From Proteobacteria bacterium UBA1844 (lineage in GTDB: Bacteria; Pseudomonadota; Gammaproteobacteria; Steroidobacterales; Woeseiaceae), in assembly GCA_002338615.1 (NCBI GenBank), contig DDIS01000141.1, forward strand, positions 5,475 to 69,474: a stretch of 64,000 nt of DNA, read 5' to 3'. A program made the translations under genes and the position numbers. The notes below the pieces were generated by a model, which saw only the letters and a program-made list of their open reading frames with translations, did not search any database and was not told the origin of the DNA. Numbering within the stretch: position 1 is the first letter of the stretch; the number at the start of each line of letters is the position of its first letter. Below, one piece after another: positions 47,883 to 55,973 of the stretch.

Positions 47883-48374
47883 ATGGAACTGGACAGGTAT
47901 GACATCGCTATACTCAATGAACTGCAACAGGATGGCCGCATCAGCAAGCGAGATCTGGCCGAAAAGATTGGATTATCCGTCAGCCCGTGCTGGGTACGTA
48001 TGCGAAAGCTTGAAGAGCTTGGCTACATCAGTGGCTACAGGGCCGAGATTAACTACAGCCGAATAGCACGGTATTGCTACGTAACTACCTTGTTCCGCCT
48101 GAAGACCCACCATGCCGAGGACTTTCGCCGCTTCGAAAAGGTCATGACCAAAACCGCGCAGGTCGTGCATTGTGAGGCGGTCATCGGGGAGGTCGACTAT
48201 ATTGTCAAATTTGTAGCGATTGACATAGATCAATATCAGCAGTTGATTGATCAACTTTTAGAGCAGGATATTGGCATCCTCGCCTATTTCAGCCACGTAC
48301 GGAGCAAACCCATCAAGGAAGCCGAGCAGGGCTTATTGAATGCATTGCTCACCGAGTCTACAAACCCTGTCTAA
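47883..48374 (+). CDS. Lrp/AsnC family transcriptional regulator
   Basis: 163 aa from ATG 47883, with GAGG upstream; the earlier ATG at 47829 is less likely. N-terminal winged HTH (LDRYDIAILNELQQDGRISKRDLAEKIGLSVSPCW in part) and a C-terminal RAM/ACT domain (VVHCEAVIGEVDYIVKFVA) that binds an amino acid. Divergent from the dehydrogenase-aminotransferase pair and upstream of the EutB-like dehydratase, so it probably controls both. AsnC-type regulators hold the same place next to ssd and atf in ectoine-utilisation loci. Confidence 0.9.
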   Translation: MELDRYDIAILNELQQDGRISKRDLAEKIGLSVSPCWVRMRKLEELGYISGYRAEINYSRIARYCYVTTLFRLKTHHAEDFRRFEKVMTKTAQVVHCEAVIGEVDYIVKFVAIDIDQYQQLIDQLLEQDIGILAYFSHVRSKPIKEAEQGLLNALLTESTNPV

Positions 48375-48637
48375 GCGGCTTACCCACTCCATTCCCCGTC
48401 CCTCAGTCGGACTTTCGAAAATCGGGAGGCCTCACTGCTTCCGAATACTTTTGCTGCGCCACGTCAGAACGGCCTCCACGCACGAAACGACGCCGGGGTG
48501 CACATCGCGCAAATTAAAGTTCCATTATGCCTTCGCTCACCAAATTAACTGACTGGCGACGGGTTTCATTTTAGAAAAAGTATCTCTACTTACCTTGCTA
48601 TCGTTGTGCGCACTAATTGGCGCAGTTATTTCGATCC

Positions 48638-49612
48638 ATGGCAACCTCTATTTCGCTCTCCGATGTCTTTGCAGCGCGCGATCGTATTCGCGGCATTGCT
48701 TCTCGAACACCATTGCGTCGATCAATCTCCCTCAGTCTCGAGCAGAAGCGAAACGTCTATTGCAAGATCGAGTCAATGCAAGCCACAGGGGCTTTCAAAC
48801 TTCGAGGTGCGGCCAACGCAGTTCTGGCACTTGACGCCCCTCGCAGAAAACGCGGCGTAGTAGCCGCTTCATCTGGCAATCACGGCAGGGCGATCGCGTA
48901 TGTCGCACAACAGCTTGGTATTGACGCCACTGTATACCTGTCGACAATGGTACCTGAGTCCAAGATCAATTCGATTCGATGCCTGGGCGCCAAAGTCGTT
49001 GTCGGTGGAAACGACCAGAACGCAGCCATCACACGAGCGCGCGCACTCGCAGAGCAACAGAACTCCACCTACATTTGCTCATTCGACGATCGCAACGTTA
49101 TCGCGGGTCAAGCGACTATCGGGCTGGAGATAATTGAAGATTGCCCTCATCTGGATGCTGTCATCGTCCAGGTCAGCGGCGGTGGCCTCGCTGCAGGCGT
49201 CTCGATGGTCGTCAAAACAGTAAGCCCGCGCACTCGCACTATCGGAGTCACGATGGCAGCCGGGGCATCGATGTACCACAGTCTGCAGGCTGGCCACCCG
49301 GTGGAAGTTCAAGAGGAAAGCACTCTGGCGGATGGTCTTCAGGGCGGTGTCCTCCTGGATAATCAGTACACTTTCGCGATGTGTCAAAAGTATCTGGATG
49401 ACCTGATGCTGATATCCGAGGAGCAGATAGCAGAGGCGATGCGTTATGCGTTCAGGAACGATCACCTTGTTATGGAAGGTGCTGCTGCGTGCGGACTTGC
49501 CCTGCTTCGTGATCCACGTTCCACTGAGCTTGGCACTACGGTCGCGACCATTTGTACTGGCGATAACATTGGCGCCGATTCTTTCCTCGACATCGTTGAT
49601 GGCGGCTTATGA
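48638..49612 (+). CDS. EutB-like PLP dehydratase (hydroxyectoine / hydroxyaspartate type)
   Basis: 324 aa from ATG 48638. Fold type II PLP enzyme: Lys54 in TGAFKLRGAANAVL, SSGNHGRAIAY, VIAGQATIGLE and the phosphate loop VSGGGLAAG. LADGLQGGVLLDNQYTF and the acidic MVPESKINSIR block resemble EutB (hydroxyectoine use) and BhcB (3-hydroxyaspartate dehydratase) more than biosynthetic threonine deaminase. It deaminates a 3-hydroxy amino acid. Followed 25 bp later by an NhaC-type carrier, then a DSD1-type enzyme, in one apparent operon. Confidence 0.82.
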   Translation: MATSISLSDVFAARDRIRGIASRTPLRRSISLSLEQKRNVYCKIESMQATGAFKLRGAANAVLALDAPRRKRGVVAASSGNHGRAIAYVAQQLGIDATVYLSTMVPESKINSIRCLGAKVVVGGNDQNAAITRARALAEQQNSTYICSFDDRNVIAGQATIGLEIIEDCPHLDAVIVQVSGGGLAAGVSMVVKTVSPRTRTIGVTMAAGASMYHSLQAGHPVEVQEESTLADGLQGGVLLDNQYTFAMCQKYLDDLMLISEEQIAEAMRYAFRNDHLVMEGAAACGLALLRDPRSTELGTTVATICTGDNIGADSFLDIVDGGL

Positions 49613-49637
49613 ATAACTCGGAAGGCGGATCTGACGC

Positions 49638-51182
49638 ATGAGTGGCTTTGAGTCTTTAATCCCGCCAATCGTTGCCGTGGGCGCGGCATTACTCAGTAAA
49701 AGAGTCAATCTCGCACTGTTCCTGGGTATCTGGATCGGCGGTGTAATTTACGTTGACGGCAATGTGCTCAGAGGCCTGGAAGTATCATTTACCTGGCTTG
49801 TCAACACAATGACAGACGAATGGAACGCCAGGTTCATGCTGCTCATTGCCCTCCTGGGGTCCGGGGCGGCATTTATCTACAAAATAGGCGGCTCCGATGC
49901 AGTCGCGCGCGCGTTTGCGAACCGGATCAAGACTCGACAGCAAGCGCAGCTGCTCACCTATGCCCTGGGTTTGTGTGTTTTTTTTAACGACTACGTCAAT
50001 ACAGTCGTTGTCGGCAACGCGATGCGCGGGATTGCCAACAAGCATCGGATTTCCTCCGAGAAATTATCCTATCTTATCGACTCCACAGCGGCACCGGTTG
50101 CAACCATTGCACCGATTTCCGACTGGGTGGGCTACCAGGTTGCGCTGATCGGCACAGTATTTGCCACGTTGAGCATCACCAGTTCGACGCCCTACAGTGC
50201 ATTTCTCTCGTCGGTTCCGTGGAACTTTTATTGCCTGCTGACGCTCGCCATGGTGCCCATGCTTATTCACACCAAACGCGATTTTGGTCCAATGCGCACC
50301 GCCGAGCACCGCGCAATGAGCACAGGTCTTCTGGTCGCTGAGAACGACACGCCGCTGTCTGACGTTGACAGCGATCTCGGCGCCCCGATCGAACCTCAGA
50401 CCGCAACGACCTGGCATTTTGTCGTGCCCCTGATTGCGCTGATCGCCGCAACCTTTTGGGGGTTGTGGGACTCTGCCGGCGGTGGCGCGCTCCTCGACAT
50501 CGGGGGCATTCTCGAGCAAGCCGATGTGAGCAAGGCGCTTCTCTGGGGCGCATTCGCGATGACCTTTGCCGGCATCGTACTGGCTCTAGGCAGGGGCATT
50601 TCTTTGCAAGACTGCGAACACATCATGCTCATTGGGTTCCGAACCATGTTGCCGGCACTCCTGATCATGGTTCTTGCCTGGACGATTGCGGCAACTTGCG
50701 AGCACCTCGGTACGGCGCAGTACATTGTTTCAATCACCGAGGGATGGATGACGCCAACAGTACTTCCGATCCTGGTATTCGTCGTAGCAGGAATTATCTC
50801 GTTCACTACGGGTACGTCTTGGGGCACCATGGCGATTCTGACGCCAATTGCTCTGCCAATCGCTTTCTCACTTGCCAGTATCGATGCAAGCCAGTTATTG
50901 GTCGTTCACATCACGATTGGCGCCATCTTCTCCGGTTCTGTTTTCGGTGACCATTGTTCGCCGATTTCCGACACAACGGTCATGTCGTCGATATTTTCGG
51001 GTGCCGACCATATCGCGCATGTCCGAACGCAGCTGCCGTATGCGGCCGTACCTGCAGCTATCAGCGCATTTCTTTTCCTGTTTTCAGCATTTGTTCGCAG
51101 CCCCTGGGCTCTGCTCGCGGCCGGATTGTTTCTGCAGTATCTAGCGGTTCGGTTACTCACCGCAAATGCAGAGAAGAATTGA
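49638..51182 (+). CDS. NhaC family sodium-coupled transporter/antiporter
   Basis: 514 aa, about 12 helices. The C-terminal GSVFGDHCSPISDTTVMSS and the central APISDWVGYQVA and CVFFNDYVNTVVVG segments are conserved in NhaC (Na+/H+ antiporters) and related amino-acid/organic-acid carriers. It is enclosed by two enzymes of hydroxy amino-acid metabolism (25 bp and 6 bp gaps), so a substrate carrier role, for example sodium-coupled exchange of an amino acid, is as likely as pH homeostasis. Confidence 0.85.
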   Translation: MSGFESLIPPIVAVGAALLSKRVNLALFLGIWIGGVIYVDGNVLRGLEVSFTWLVNTMTDEWNARFMLLIALLGSGAAFIYKIGGSDAVARAFANRIKTRQQAQLLTYALGLCVFFNDYVNTVVVGNAMRGIANKHRISSEKLSYLIDSTAAPVATIAPISDWVGYQVALIGTVFATLSITSSTPYSAFLSSVPWNFYCLLTLAMVPMLIHTKRDFGPMRTAEHRAMSTGLLVAENDTPLSDVDSDLGAPIEPQTATTWHFVVPLIALIAATFWGLWDSAGGGALLDIGGILEQADVSKALLWGAFAMTFAGIVLALGRGISLQDCEHIMLIGFRTMLPALLIMVLAWTIAATCEHLGTAQYIVSITEGWMTPTVLPILVFVVAGIISFTTGTSWGTMAILTPIALPIAFSLASIDASQLLVVHITIGAIFSGSVFGDHCSPISDTTVMSSIFSGADHIAHVRTQLPYAAVPAAISAFLFLFSAFVRSPWALLAAGLFLQYLAVRLLTANAEKN

Positions 51183-51188
51183 GAAAAC

Positions 51189-52367
51189 ATGGGCGTGATT
51201 GCAGACATTGAGACTCCGGCTCTCATTCTTGACCGTGCAAAGCTTGAAGCAAACATTGCGAGAATGCGTGATCGCCTCGCGGGACTCGGGGTCGGCCTCC
51301 GCCCACACGTCAAGACCGCTAAATCGATCGACGTTGTGCGGCCTGTGCTCGTTGGGCAGCCCGGAGGAATAACGGTCTCCAGCGTCGACGAGGCTGTTTA
51401 TTTTAGCCAGCATGGCGTCAACGACATTCTATATGCCGTGGGCGTCGCCCCGAGCAAGCTGCCTCGCCTGATCGAGTTGTCTCGCCAGGGTACAGATATT
51501 AGTGTCGTACTCGACAACAGTGATGCGGCCAACGCGTGCAATCGAGCCGCGTGTGCTGCCGGCGTGCAACTACCCTTCTTGATCGAACTCGACGTAGACG
51601 GCCATCGTTCCGGGATCACACCCGAATCACCCGCGTTGCTCAACCTGGCGGCTGCCGTACAAGACATGCCCGGCGTACGACTCAAGGGTGTCATGACACA
51701 CGCCGGGGAATCCTACAACTGCAGATCCGAACCGGAGCTGGTTGCCATGGCGGAACAAGAGCGATCCGGTGCCGTTCTTGCAGCCGAACGACTCCGCCGG
51801 GCCGGATACGAATGTCCAATTGTATCGATTGGATCGACTCCCACGGCTTTGTTCGCAAATCGTTTCGATGGCATTACGGAGGTACGTGCCGGAGTCTATA
51901 TGTTCATGGACCTTGTAATGGCCGGCCTGGGTGTTTGCGACATCTCTGACATCGCGCTTGGCGTGGTTGTAAGCGTCATCGGCCACCAACCCGAGAAGAA
52001 CCTGGTGATTGCCGACGGTGGCTGGATGGCCCTGTCTCGGGATCGCGGAACGGCAAACCAGCCAATCGACCAGGGCTATGGCCTGGTCTGTGATGTGCTT
52101 GGAATTCCTTTCACTAGTGATCTAATCGTAATCGCGACCAACCAGGAACATGCAATCATTGCGCGCCGGGATAAGGGTCCGGTGGATCCGCTACGATTTC
52201 CTGTAGGAACACTGCTGCGCATCTTGCCCAATCACGCCTGCGCAACCGGCGCGCAACACGGTGCGTACCATGTCGTGAACGGCGCAAATCCGAATGTCGA
52301 GCATGTTTGGGCGCGAATTGCAGGGAGTAGCTCGGTGCACCAGGTCACGCACACGCATACAATTTAA
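51189..52367 (+). CDS. DSD1-type PLP enzyme (D-threonine aldolase / D-serine dehydratase family)
   Basis: 392 aa. N-terminal alanine-racemase-like barrel with PLP lysine Lys42 in RPHVKTAKSID, followed by a C-terminal beta domain carrying the metal ligands His349 and Cys351 in LPNHACATG. This layout is found in D-serine dehydratase, D-threonine aldolase and D-3-hydroxyaspartate dehydratase/aldolase (BhcC). It starts 6 bp after the transporter and ends the plus-strand operon. With the EutB-like enzyme it would allow use of both L- and D- or erythro/threo forms of a hydroxy amino acid. Confidence 0.85.
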   Translation: MGVIADIETPALILDRAKLEANIARMRDRLAGLGVGLRPHVKTAKSIDVVRPVLVGQPGGITVSSVDEAVYFSQHGVNDILYAVGVAPSKLPRLIELSRQGTDISVVLDNSDAANACNRAACAAGVQLPFLIELDVDGHRSGITPESPALLNLAAAVQDMPGVRLKGVMTHAGESYNCRSEPELVAMAEQERSGAVLAAERLRRAGYECPIVSIGSTPTALFANRFDGITEVRAGVYMFMDLVMAGLGVCDISDIALGVVVSVIGHQPEKNLVIADGGWMALSRDRGTANQPIDQGYGLVCDVLGIPFTSDLIVIATNQEHAIIARRDKGPVDPLRFPVGTLLRILPNHACATGAQHGAYHVVNGANPNVEHVWARIAGSSSVHQVTHTHTI

Positions 52368-52386
52368 AGACCACTGCGAAAAGCAG

Positions 52387-53391
52387 CTATTGTGCAATCC
52401 ATTCCGGGAGCCGCAGTCCTTTCGATGCCAGGTACTTGACGTTGAACAAGCGCTCTGTGTAGCGAGTTGCCGAATCGCAGAGAATCGTTACGACTGTATG
52501 ACCGGGGCCCAGTTTTTCCGCGAGGCGCACGGCACCCGCCACATTGATACCGCTCGATCCGCCGAGCACGAGGCCTTCGTCTCGAATAAGCCTGTAAAGC
52601 ATTGGAATCGCCTCGCTATCGGGAATTTGCCAACTGATGTCGATTGGCGAACCTGCGAGATTTGCAGTGACACGGCTATTGCCGATGCCCTCACTGATTG
52701 ACGTGCCTTCCAGTTTGAGTTCACCGTTCGCATAGTAGTTGTGCAGGGCTGAGCCACCCGGGTCGGCGAGCCCAATGCAAATGTCCGGATTACGTGCTTT
52801 AAGAGCGCGGCTGACGCCACCCAGCGTACCGCCCGTGCCAACGGAACACACGAATCCATCGACCTTGCCGTCGGTTTGCAGCCAGATTTCGGCACCGGTG
52901 GTCTCCTCGTGAAAGAGACGATTGTCGAGGTTTTCAAACTGATTTGGCCAGAACGCACTGCCAGGATTTTCTTCATTCATTGCCGCGGCAATCCGCATGG
53001 ATGTGTGCACAAAGTGACCAGGATTTTTATAGGGCACCGGCGGTACGAGTCGAATCTCAGCACCGTGCGCGCGCAGCGTATCGATCTTGCCGCGACTCTG
53101 ATTGTCCGGCATGACGATAATAGATCTGAAGCCCATTGCTGCGCCAACCAACGCAAGACCGATTCCGGTATTTCCGGCGGTGCCTTCGACAATCGTTCCG
53201 CCTGGAACTAATCGGCTGTTTGCCACCGCAGCCTGCATCATTCCAAGCGCAGCTCGGTCTTTCACCGAGCCACCCGGATTCATGAATTCCGCTTTGCCCA
53301 GTATTTCGCAACCGGTTTGCGCCGACAGTTTATTCAGGCGTATCAGCGCTGTGTTGCCAATACCGTCCAGAATCGAGTTAAGAACCTTCAT
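52387..53391 (-). CDS. Cysteine synthase / cystathionine beta-synthase family enzyme
   Basis: 334 aa, fold type II PLP enzyme. Lys44 in NPGGSVKDRAA binds PLP; GTAGNTGIGLA and SVGTGGTLGGV are the substrate and phosphate loops. It lacks a CBS regulatory domain. The family makes cysteine from O-acetylserine and sulfide, or cystathionine from serine and homocysteine. The insertion FWPNQFENLDNRLFHEETTG differs slightly from classical CysK. Divergent from the trans-sulfuration enzyme across a 496-bp control region. Confidence 0.88.
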   Translation of the reverse strand: MKVLNSILDGIGNTALIRLNKLSAQTGCEILGKAEFMNPGGSVKDRAALGMMQAAVANSRLVPGGTIVEGTAGNTGIGLALVGAAMGFRSIIVMPDNQSRGKIDTLRAHGAEIRLVPPVPYKNPGHFVHTSMRIAAAMNEENPGSAFWPNQFENLDNRLFHEETTGAEIWLQTDGKVDGFVCSVGTGGTLGGVSRALKARNPDICIGLADPGGSALHNYYANGELKLEGTSISEGIGNSRVTANLAGSPIDISWQIPDSEAIPMLYRLIRDEGLVLGGSSGINVAGAVRLAEKLGPGHTVVTILCDSATRYTERLFNVKYLASKGLRLPEWIAQ

Positions 53392-53887
53392 TTTGGCTTA
53401 TTTTCCCCGGCTACCGTGTTCCGGTGCCCACCTCGCAATGCAGCGCACACCCCGTGCACATTCACGCCTCGCTTGGGTAGATCGGCAAGTTGGTAACAAG
53501 AGCCGGGGGCAGCGTCGACGTTTTTCATATTTTCAGTTTACACCCTCGCCCGGACTATTGATGAATTCGCTCGCGCCCTTGCCTGATCCTTGTTTGTGCA
53601 ATCATCACTTTGATTCATGAATAGTCCGGGCTTGTGATTGGAATTAGATATTATCCGGGCATCAAGCAACCTTGCCGCTGGCGATTTTCCGGGCTGACCA
53701 GCTTGATGAGACACTGGAATTATGATCCCATGACCCGGCAGGATTTGTGTTGACTCGAGATGCCTGATATCCGTCGCTCGGTCGGCGTGAATGCAGCGCC
53801 GCTCAGCCGAGACAACTGACAGACACGGTGCTGTCGTCCGTTTTCACCGACTTGAGTCCCGTTATCCATTCTTAGGAGCGTTCCAAA
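53392..53887. promoter_or_regulatory. 496-bp divergent control region of sulfur amino-acid genes
   Basis: Four copies of the heptamer TCCGGGC lie within 150 bp: inverted at 53548-53554, direct at 53625-53631, 53654-53660 and 53688-53694. The first two are ends of longer arms (53548-53567 and 53613-53631), imperfect inverted repeats with one mismatch, enclosing a palindrome ATTCATGAAT. A further ATCAAGC/GCTTGAT dyad lies near 53660 and 53701. This suggests a multi-site operator. No ORF or known riboswitch was recognised. Confidence 0.5.
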
Positions 53888-55060
53888 ATGACCGCCAATC
53901 GAGACGGCGGAATGTCAACTCGTGCCATTCACAGCCAGAGCCTCAAAGACGCGCACGGCAGTCCAAACATTCCGATCTACAACACCACTACCTTTGCGTT
54001 CAATTCAACGGCGGACGTGCTCGATGTGGTGGAAGGGCGCAAGGATGGCCCCCTCTACACTCGTTACGGCCTGAACCCAAGCATCTTCGCTTTGGAAGAG
54101 ACTCTGGCTAATCTCGAGGGAGCGGAAATGGCCTGGGCTTTCTGTTCCGGTATGGCTGCCGAAACTGCGCTTTTTTTAACTCATGGGCGTGACGGGATAA
54201 TTTGCATAGGTGATGCCTACGGCGGGACCCTAGAGCTGTTGTCGACTCAACTCCCACTTCTCGGAATCAGGACGCACCTGATCCTCGGCAATGAACTGGA
54301 TCGTCTCGAGACACTGCTGACGGGTGGGTCGAAACTCGTTTTCTTCGAGACGCCGACCAATCCAACGATGGAACTGTTCGATATTCGCACCATCGCTGCC
54401 AAAGCGCATGAGTATGGTGCGAAAGTGGCAATAGACAACACCTTCGCGTCGCCGGTAAACCAGCGGCCTCTGGAACTCGGGGCTGATTTCGTTGTGCACA
54501 GTGCCACCAAGTATCTCGGCGGCCACAGCGACCTGACGGCAGGATCGCTCATGGGGTCCAGGGACTTGCTGATGCCAGTCTGGAACTGGCGCAAGAATCT
54601 CGGTCTGATGATCGCTCCTGAAATCGCTGCATTGCTCTCGCGCAGCCTGCGCACACTTGTCGTGCGAGTACGGCAGCAGAACGCTACGGCACAGGCAGTG
54701 GCGGAAGCGATGGCGCGGCATCCGAAGGTCACGCGCGTATTTTATCCTGGGTTACCTGAATTTCCGGGGCACGCGCTGGCGAGGGATCAGATGTTCGGGT
54801 TCGGAGGCATGCTCACCATCGAAGTGGCTGGCGATGGAGCGGACGCCACTCAGGCTGCCGACCAGCTCAAGCTATTCACTCTGGCCCCGAGTCTGGGTGG
54901 CGCGGAAAGCCTGGTGACACAACCGTGCACCACGACCCATCATGGTCTGCCACCCGCAGAACGGGCGCGTCGCGGGATCTCGGATGCAATGTTGCGACTA
55001 TCCATTGGCCTTGAAGACGTTGACGATTTGATCGCTGACCTGGAACTGGCACTGCAGTAG
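53888..55060 (+). CDS. Trans-sulfuration PLP enzyme (methionine gamma-lyase / cystathionine lyase family)
   Basis: 390 aa, AGGAG 10 nt before the ATG. Cys/Met metabolism PLP family. Schiff-base lysine Lys208 in HSATKYLGGHSD; Tyr/Arg pair in LYTRYGLNPS; phosphate loop FCSGMAAET; C-terminal SLGGAESLVTQP and LSIGLEDVDDL. It could be cystathionine gamma-lyase or synthase, or methionine gamma-lyase; the Cys residue typical of methionine gamma-lyase at the active site cannot be assigned. Divergent from cysteine synthase, so the two likely respond to the same sulfur signal. Confidence 0.87.
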   Translation: MTANRDGGMSTRAIHSQSLKDAHGSPNIPIYNTTTFAFNSTADVLDVVEGRKDGPLYTRYGLNPSIFALEETLANLEGAEMAWAFCSGMAAETALFLTHGRDGIICIGDAYGGTLELLSTQLPLLGIRTHLILGNELDRLETLLTGGSKLVFFETPTNPTMELFDIRTIAAKAHEYGAKVAIDNTFASPVNQRPLELGADFVVHSATKYLGGHSDLTAGSLMGSRDLLMPVWNWRKNLGLMIAPEIAALLSRSLRTLVVRVRQQNATAQAVAEAMARHPKVTRVFYPGLPEFPGHALARDQMFGFGGMLTIEVAGDGADATQAADQLKLFTLAPSLGGAESLVTQPCTTTHHGLPPAERARRGISDAMLRLSIGLEDVDDLIADLELALQ

Positions 55061-55200
55061 AAAAATCCAGGTTACCGCTACGACTGCAGGGCGTTATGCC
55101 AGCGTCGATGCCCCTGAGCATGCAGTGGTGTTGCCCCGGCCCGTCAACGGCGGATCGAGGGTAAGGTGTGGGCAAGAAATCGAATGCCGTACCCATGCCG

Positions 55201-55233
55201 GAAAAAGAAAAAGGCCACTTTAAATAAGTGGCC
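55201..55233 (-). terminator. Rho-independent terminator after tRNA-Gly
   Basis: On the minus strand GGCCACTT (55233-55226) pairs with AAGTGGCC (55220-55213) around a 5-nt loop, followed by TTTTTCTTTTTC. It lies 18 bp beyond the tRNA 3' end, so the uvrC-pgsA-tRNA transcript ends here and does not run on to another tRNA. Confidence 0.9.
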
Positions 55234-55250
55234 TAAGTCTTTGATTTACC

Positions 55251-55326
55251 TGGAGCGGGAAAGGAGGCTCGAACTCCCGACCTCAACCTTGGCAAGGTTG
55301 CGCTCTACCAACTGAGCTATTCCCGC
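55251..55326 (-). tRNA. tRNA-Gly (GCC)
   Basis: 76 nt on the minus strand, starting GCGGGAATAGCTCAG and ending in TTCCCGCTCCA with encoded CCA. The anticodon loop is TTGCCAA (anticodon GCC), and the T-loop is GTTCGAGCC. All four stems pair. It lies directly downstream of pgsA, as glyW does in Escherichia coli. Confidence 0.97.
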
Positions 55327-55338
55327 AAGAGGGCCGAG

Positions 55339-55366
55339 ATTCTATCCTTTCAGGGGCTAGTGTCAA
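55339..55366 (-). promoter_or_regulatory. sigma70-type promoter of tRNA-Gly
   Basis: On the minus strand there is TTGACA (55366-55361), a 16-bp spacer and TAGAAT (55344-55339), just after the pgsA stop at 55382 and 12 bp before the tRNA. It is a strong promoter that would let the tRNA be made independently of uvrC-pgsA. Confidence 0.75.
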
Positions 55367-55381
55367 GGAGACCGTGACAGC

Positions 55382-55948
55382 TCAGGGCATTACATCCGGG
55401 CGCATGTAGGGCCAGGCGGCCTTGAGATACACAAACATCGAATAAATTGTCATTACCGCCGCCGCCAGCAGCAGGACAAAACCGATCTTGTATATGTCTA
55501 TGCCAAAAAACTTGTGCTGGTAGACCATGAACGCAATACCAAACATCTGCAGCGTCGTTTTGATCTTACCGGCCATGGAAACCTGCACGTTGGCCCGCTC
55601 ACCGATGGACGCCATCCATTCGCGCAGAGCCGAAATCGTGATTTCGCGGCCTATAATGATCATCGCGATAATATCTTCAAACCAGTTGGAGTCCGCCTGC
55701 ACGAGCATGACGAGTGCAATCGCAACCAGCAATTTATCGGCGACCGGGTCCAGAAATTCGCCGAATCGGGATATCTGTCCGAGTCGACGCGCCAGCCAGC
55801 CGTCAATGAAGTCCGTCAATGCAACAATTCCGAAAATGATAGCCGCAATTGGGCGCGCATTTGGCATCGGACTGTAAAAGCATATTACGACAATTGGAAT
55901 TGCGGCAATGCGTAGCAAGGTTAACAAATTTGCAATATTGATCTTCAC
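55382..55948 (-). CDS. pgsA: CDP-diacylglycerol-glycerol-3-phosphate 3-phosphatidyltransferase
   Basis: About 188 aa from GTG 55948, giving an N-terminus (KINIANLLTLLRI) aligned with known PgsA proteins; ATG 55993 is an alternative that overlaps uvrC. It makes phosphatidylglycerophosphate, the first step to phosphatidylglycerol and cardiolipin. The CDP-alcohol phosphotransferase motif D-G-x2-A-R-x8-G-x3-D-x3-D is perfect (DGWLARRLGQISRFGEFLD, then PVAD). Several membrane helices follow. It is downstream of uvrC and upstream of tRNA-Gly, a conserved gammaproteobacterial order. Confidence 0.93.
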   Translation of the reverse strand: MKINIANLLTLLRIAAIPIVVICFYSPMPNARPIAAIIFGIVALTDFIDGWLARRLGQISRFGEFLDPVADKLLVAIALVMLVQADSNWFEDIIAMIIIGREITISALREWMASIGERANVQVSMAGKIKTTLQMFGIAFMVYQHKFFGIDIYKIGFVLLLAAAVMTIYSMFVYLKAAWPYMRPDVMP

Positions 55949-55973
55949 GATGTGCTTGTTGGCTGCTGGTTGG

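Noticed and set aside
48375..48637. Possible short ORFs between the Lrp regulator and the EutB-like gene
   Set aside because: No start context or recognisable domain; probably a promoter-bearing spacer.
53392..53887. SAM or other sulfur-related riboswitch in the leader of the trans-sulfuration gene
   Set aside because: The paired elements do not match any riboswitch fold I can recognise; operator sites explain the repeats more simply.
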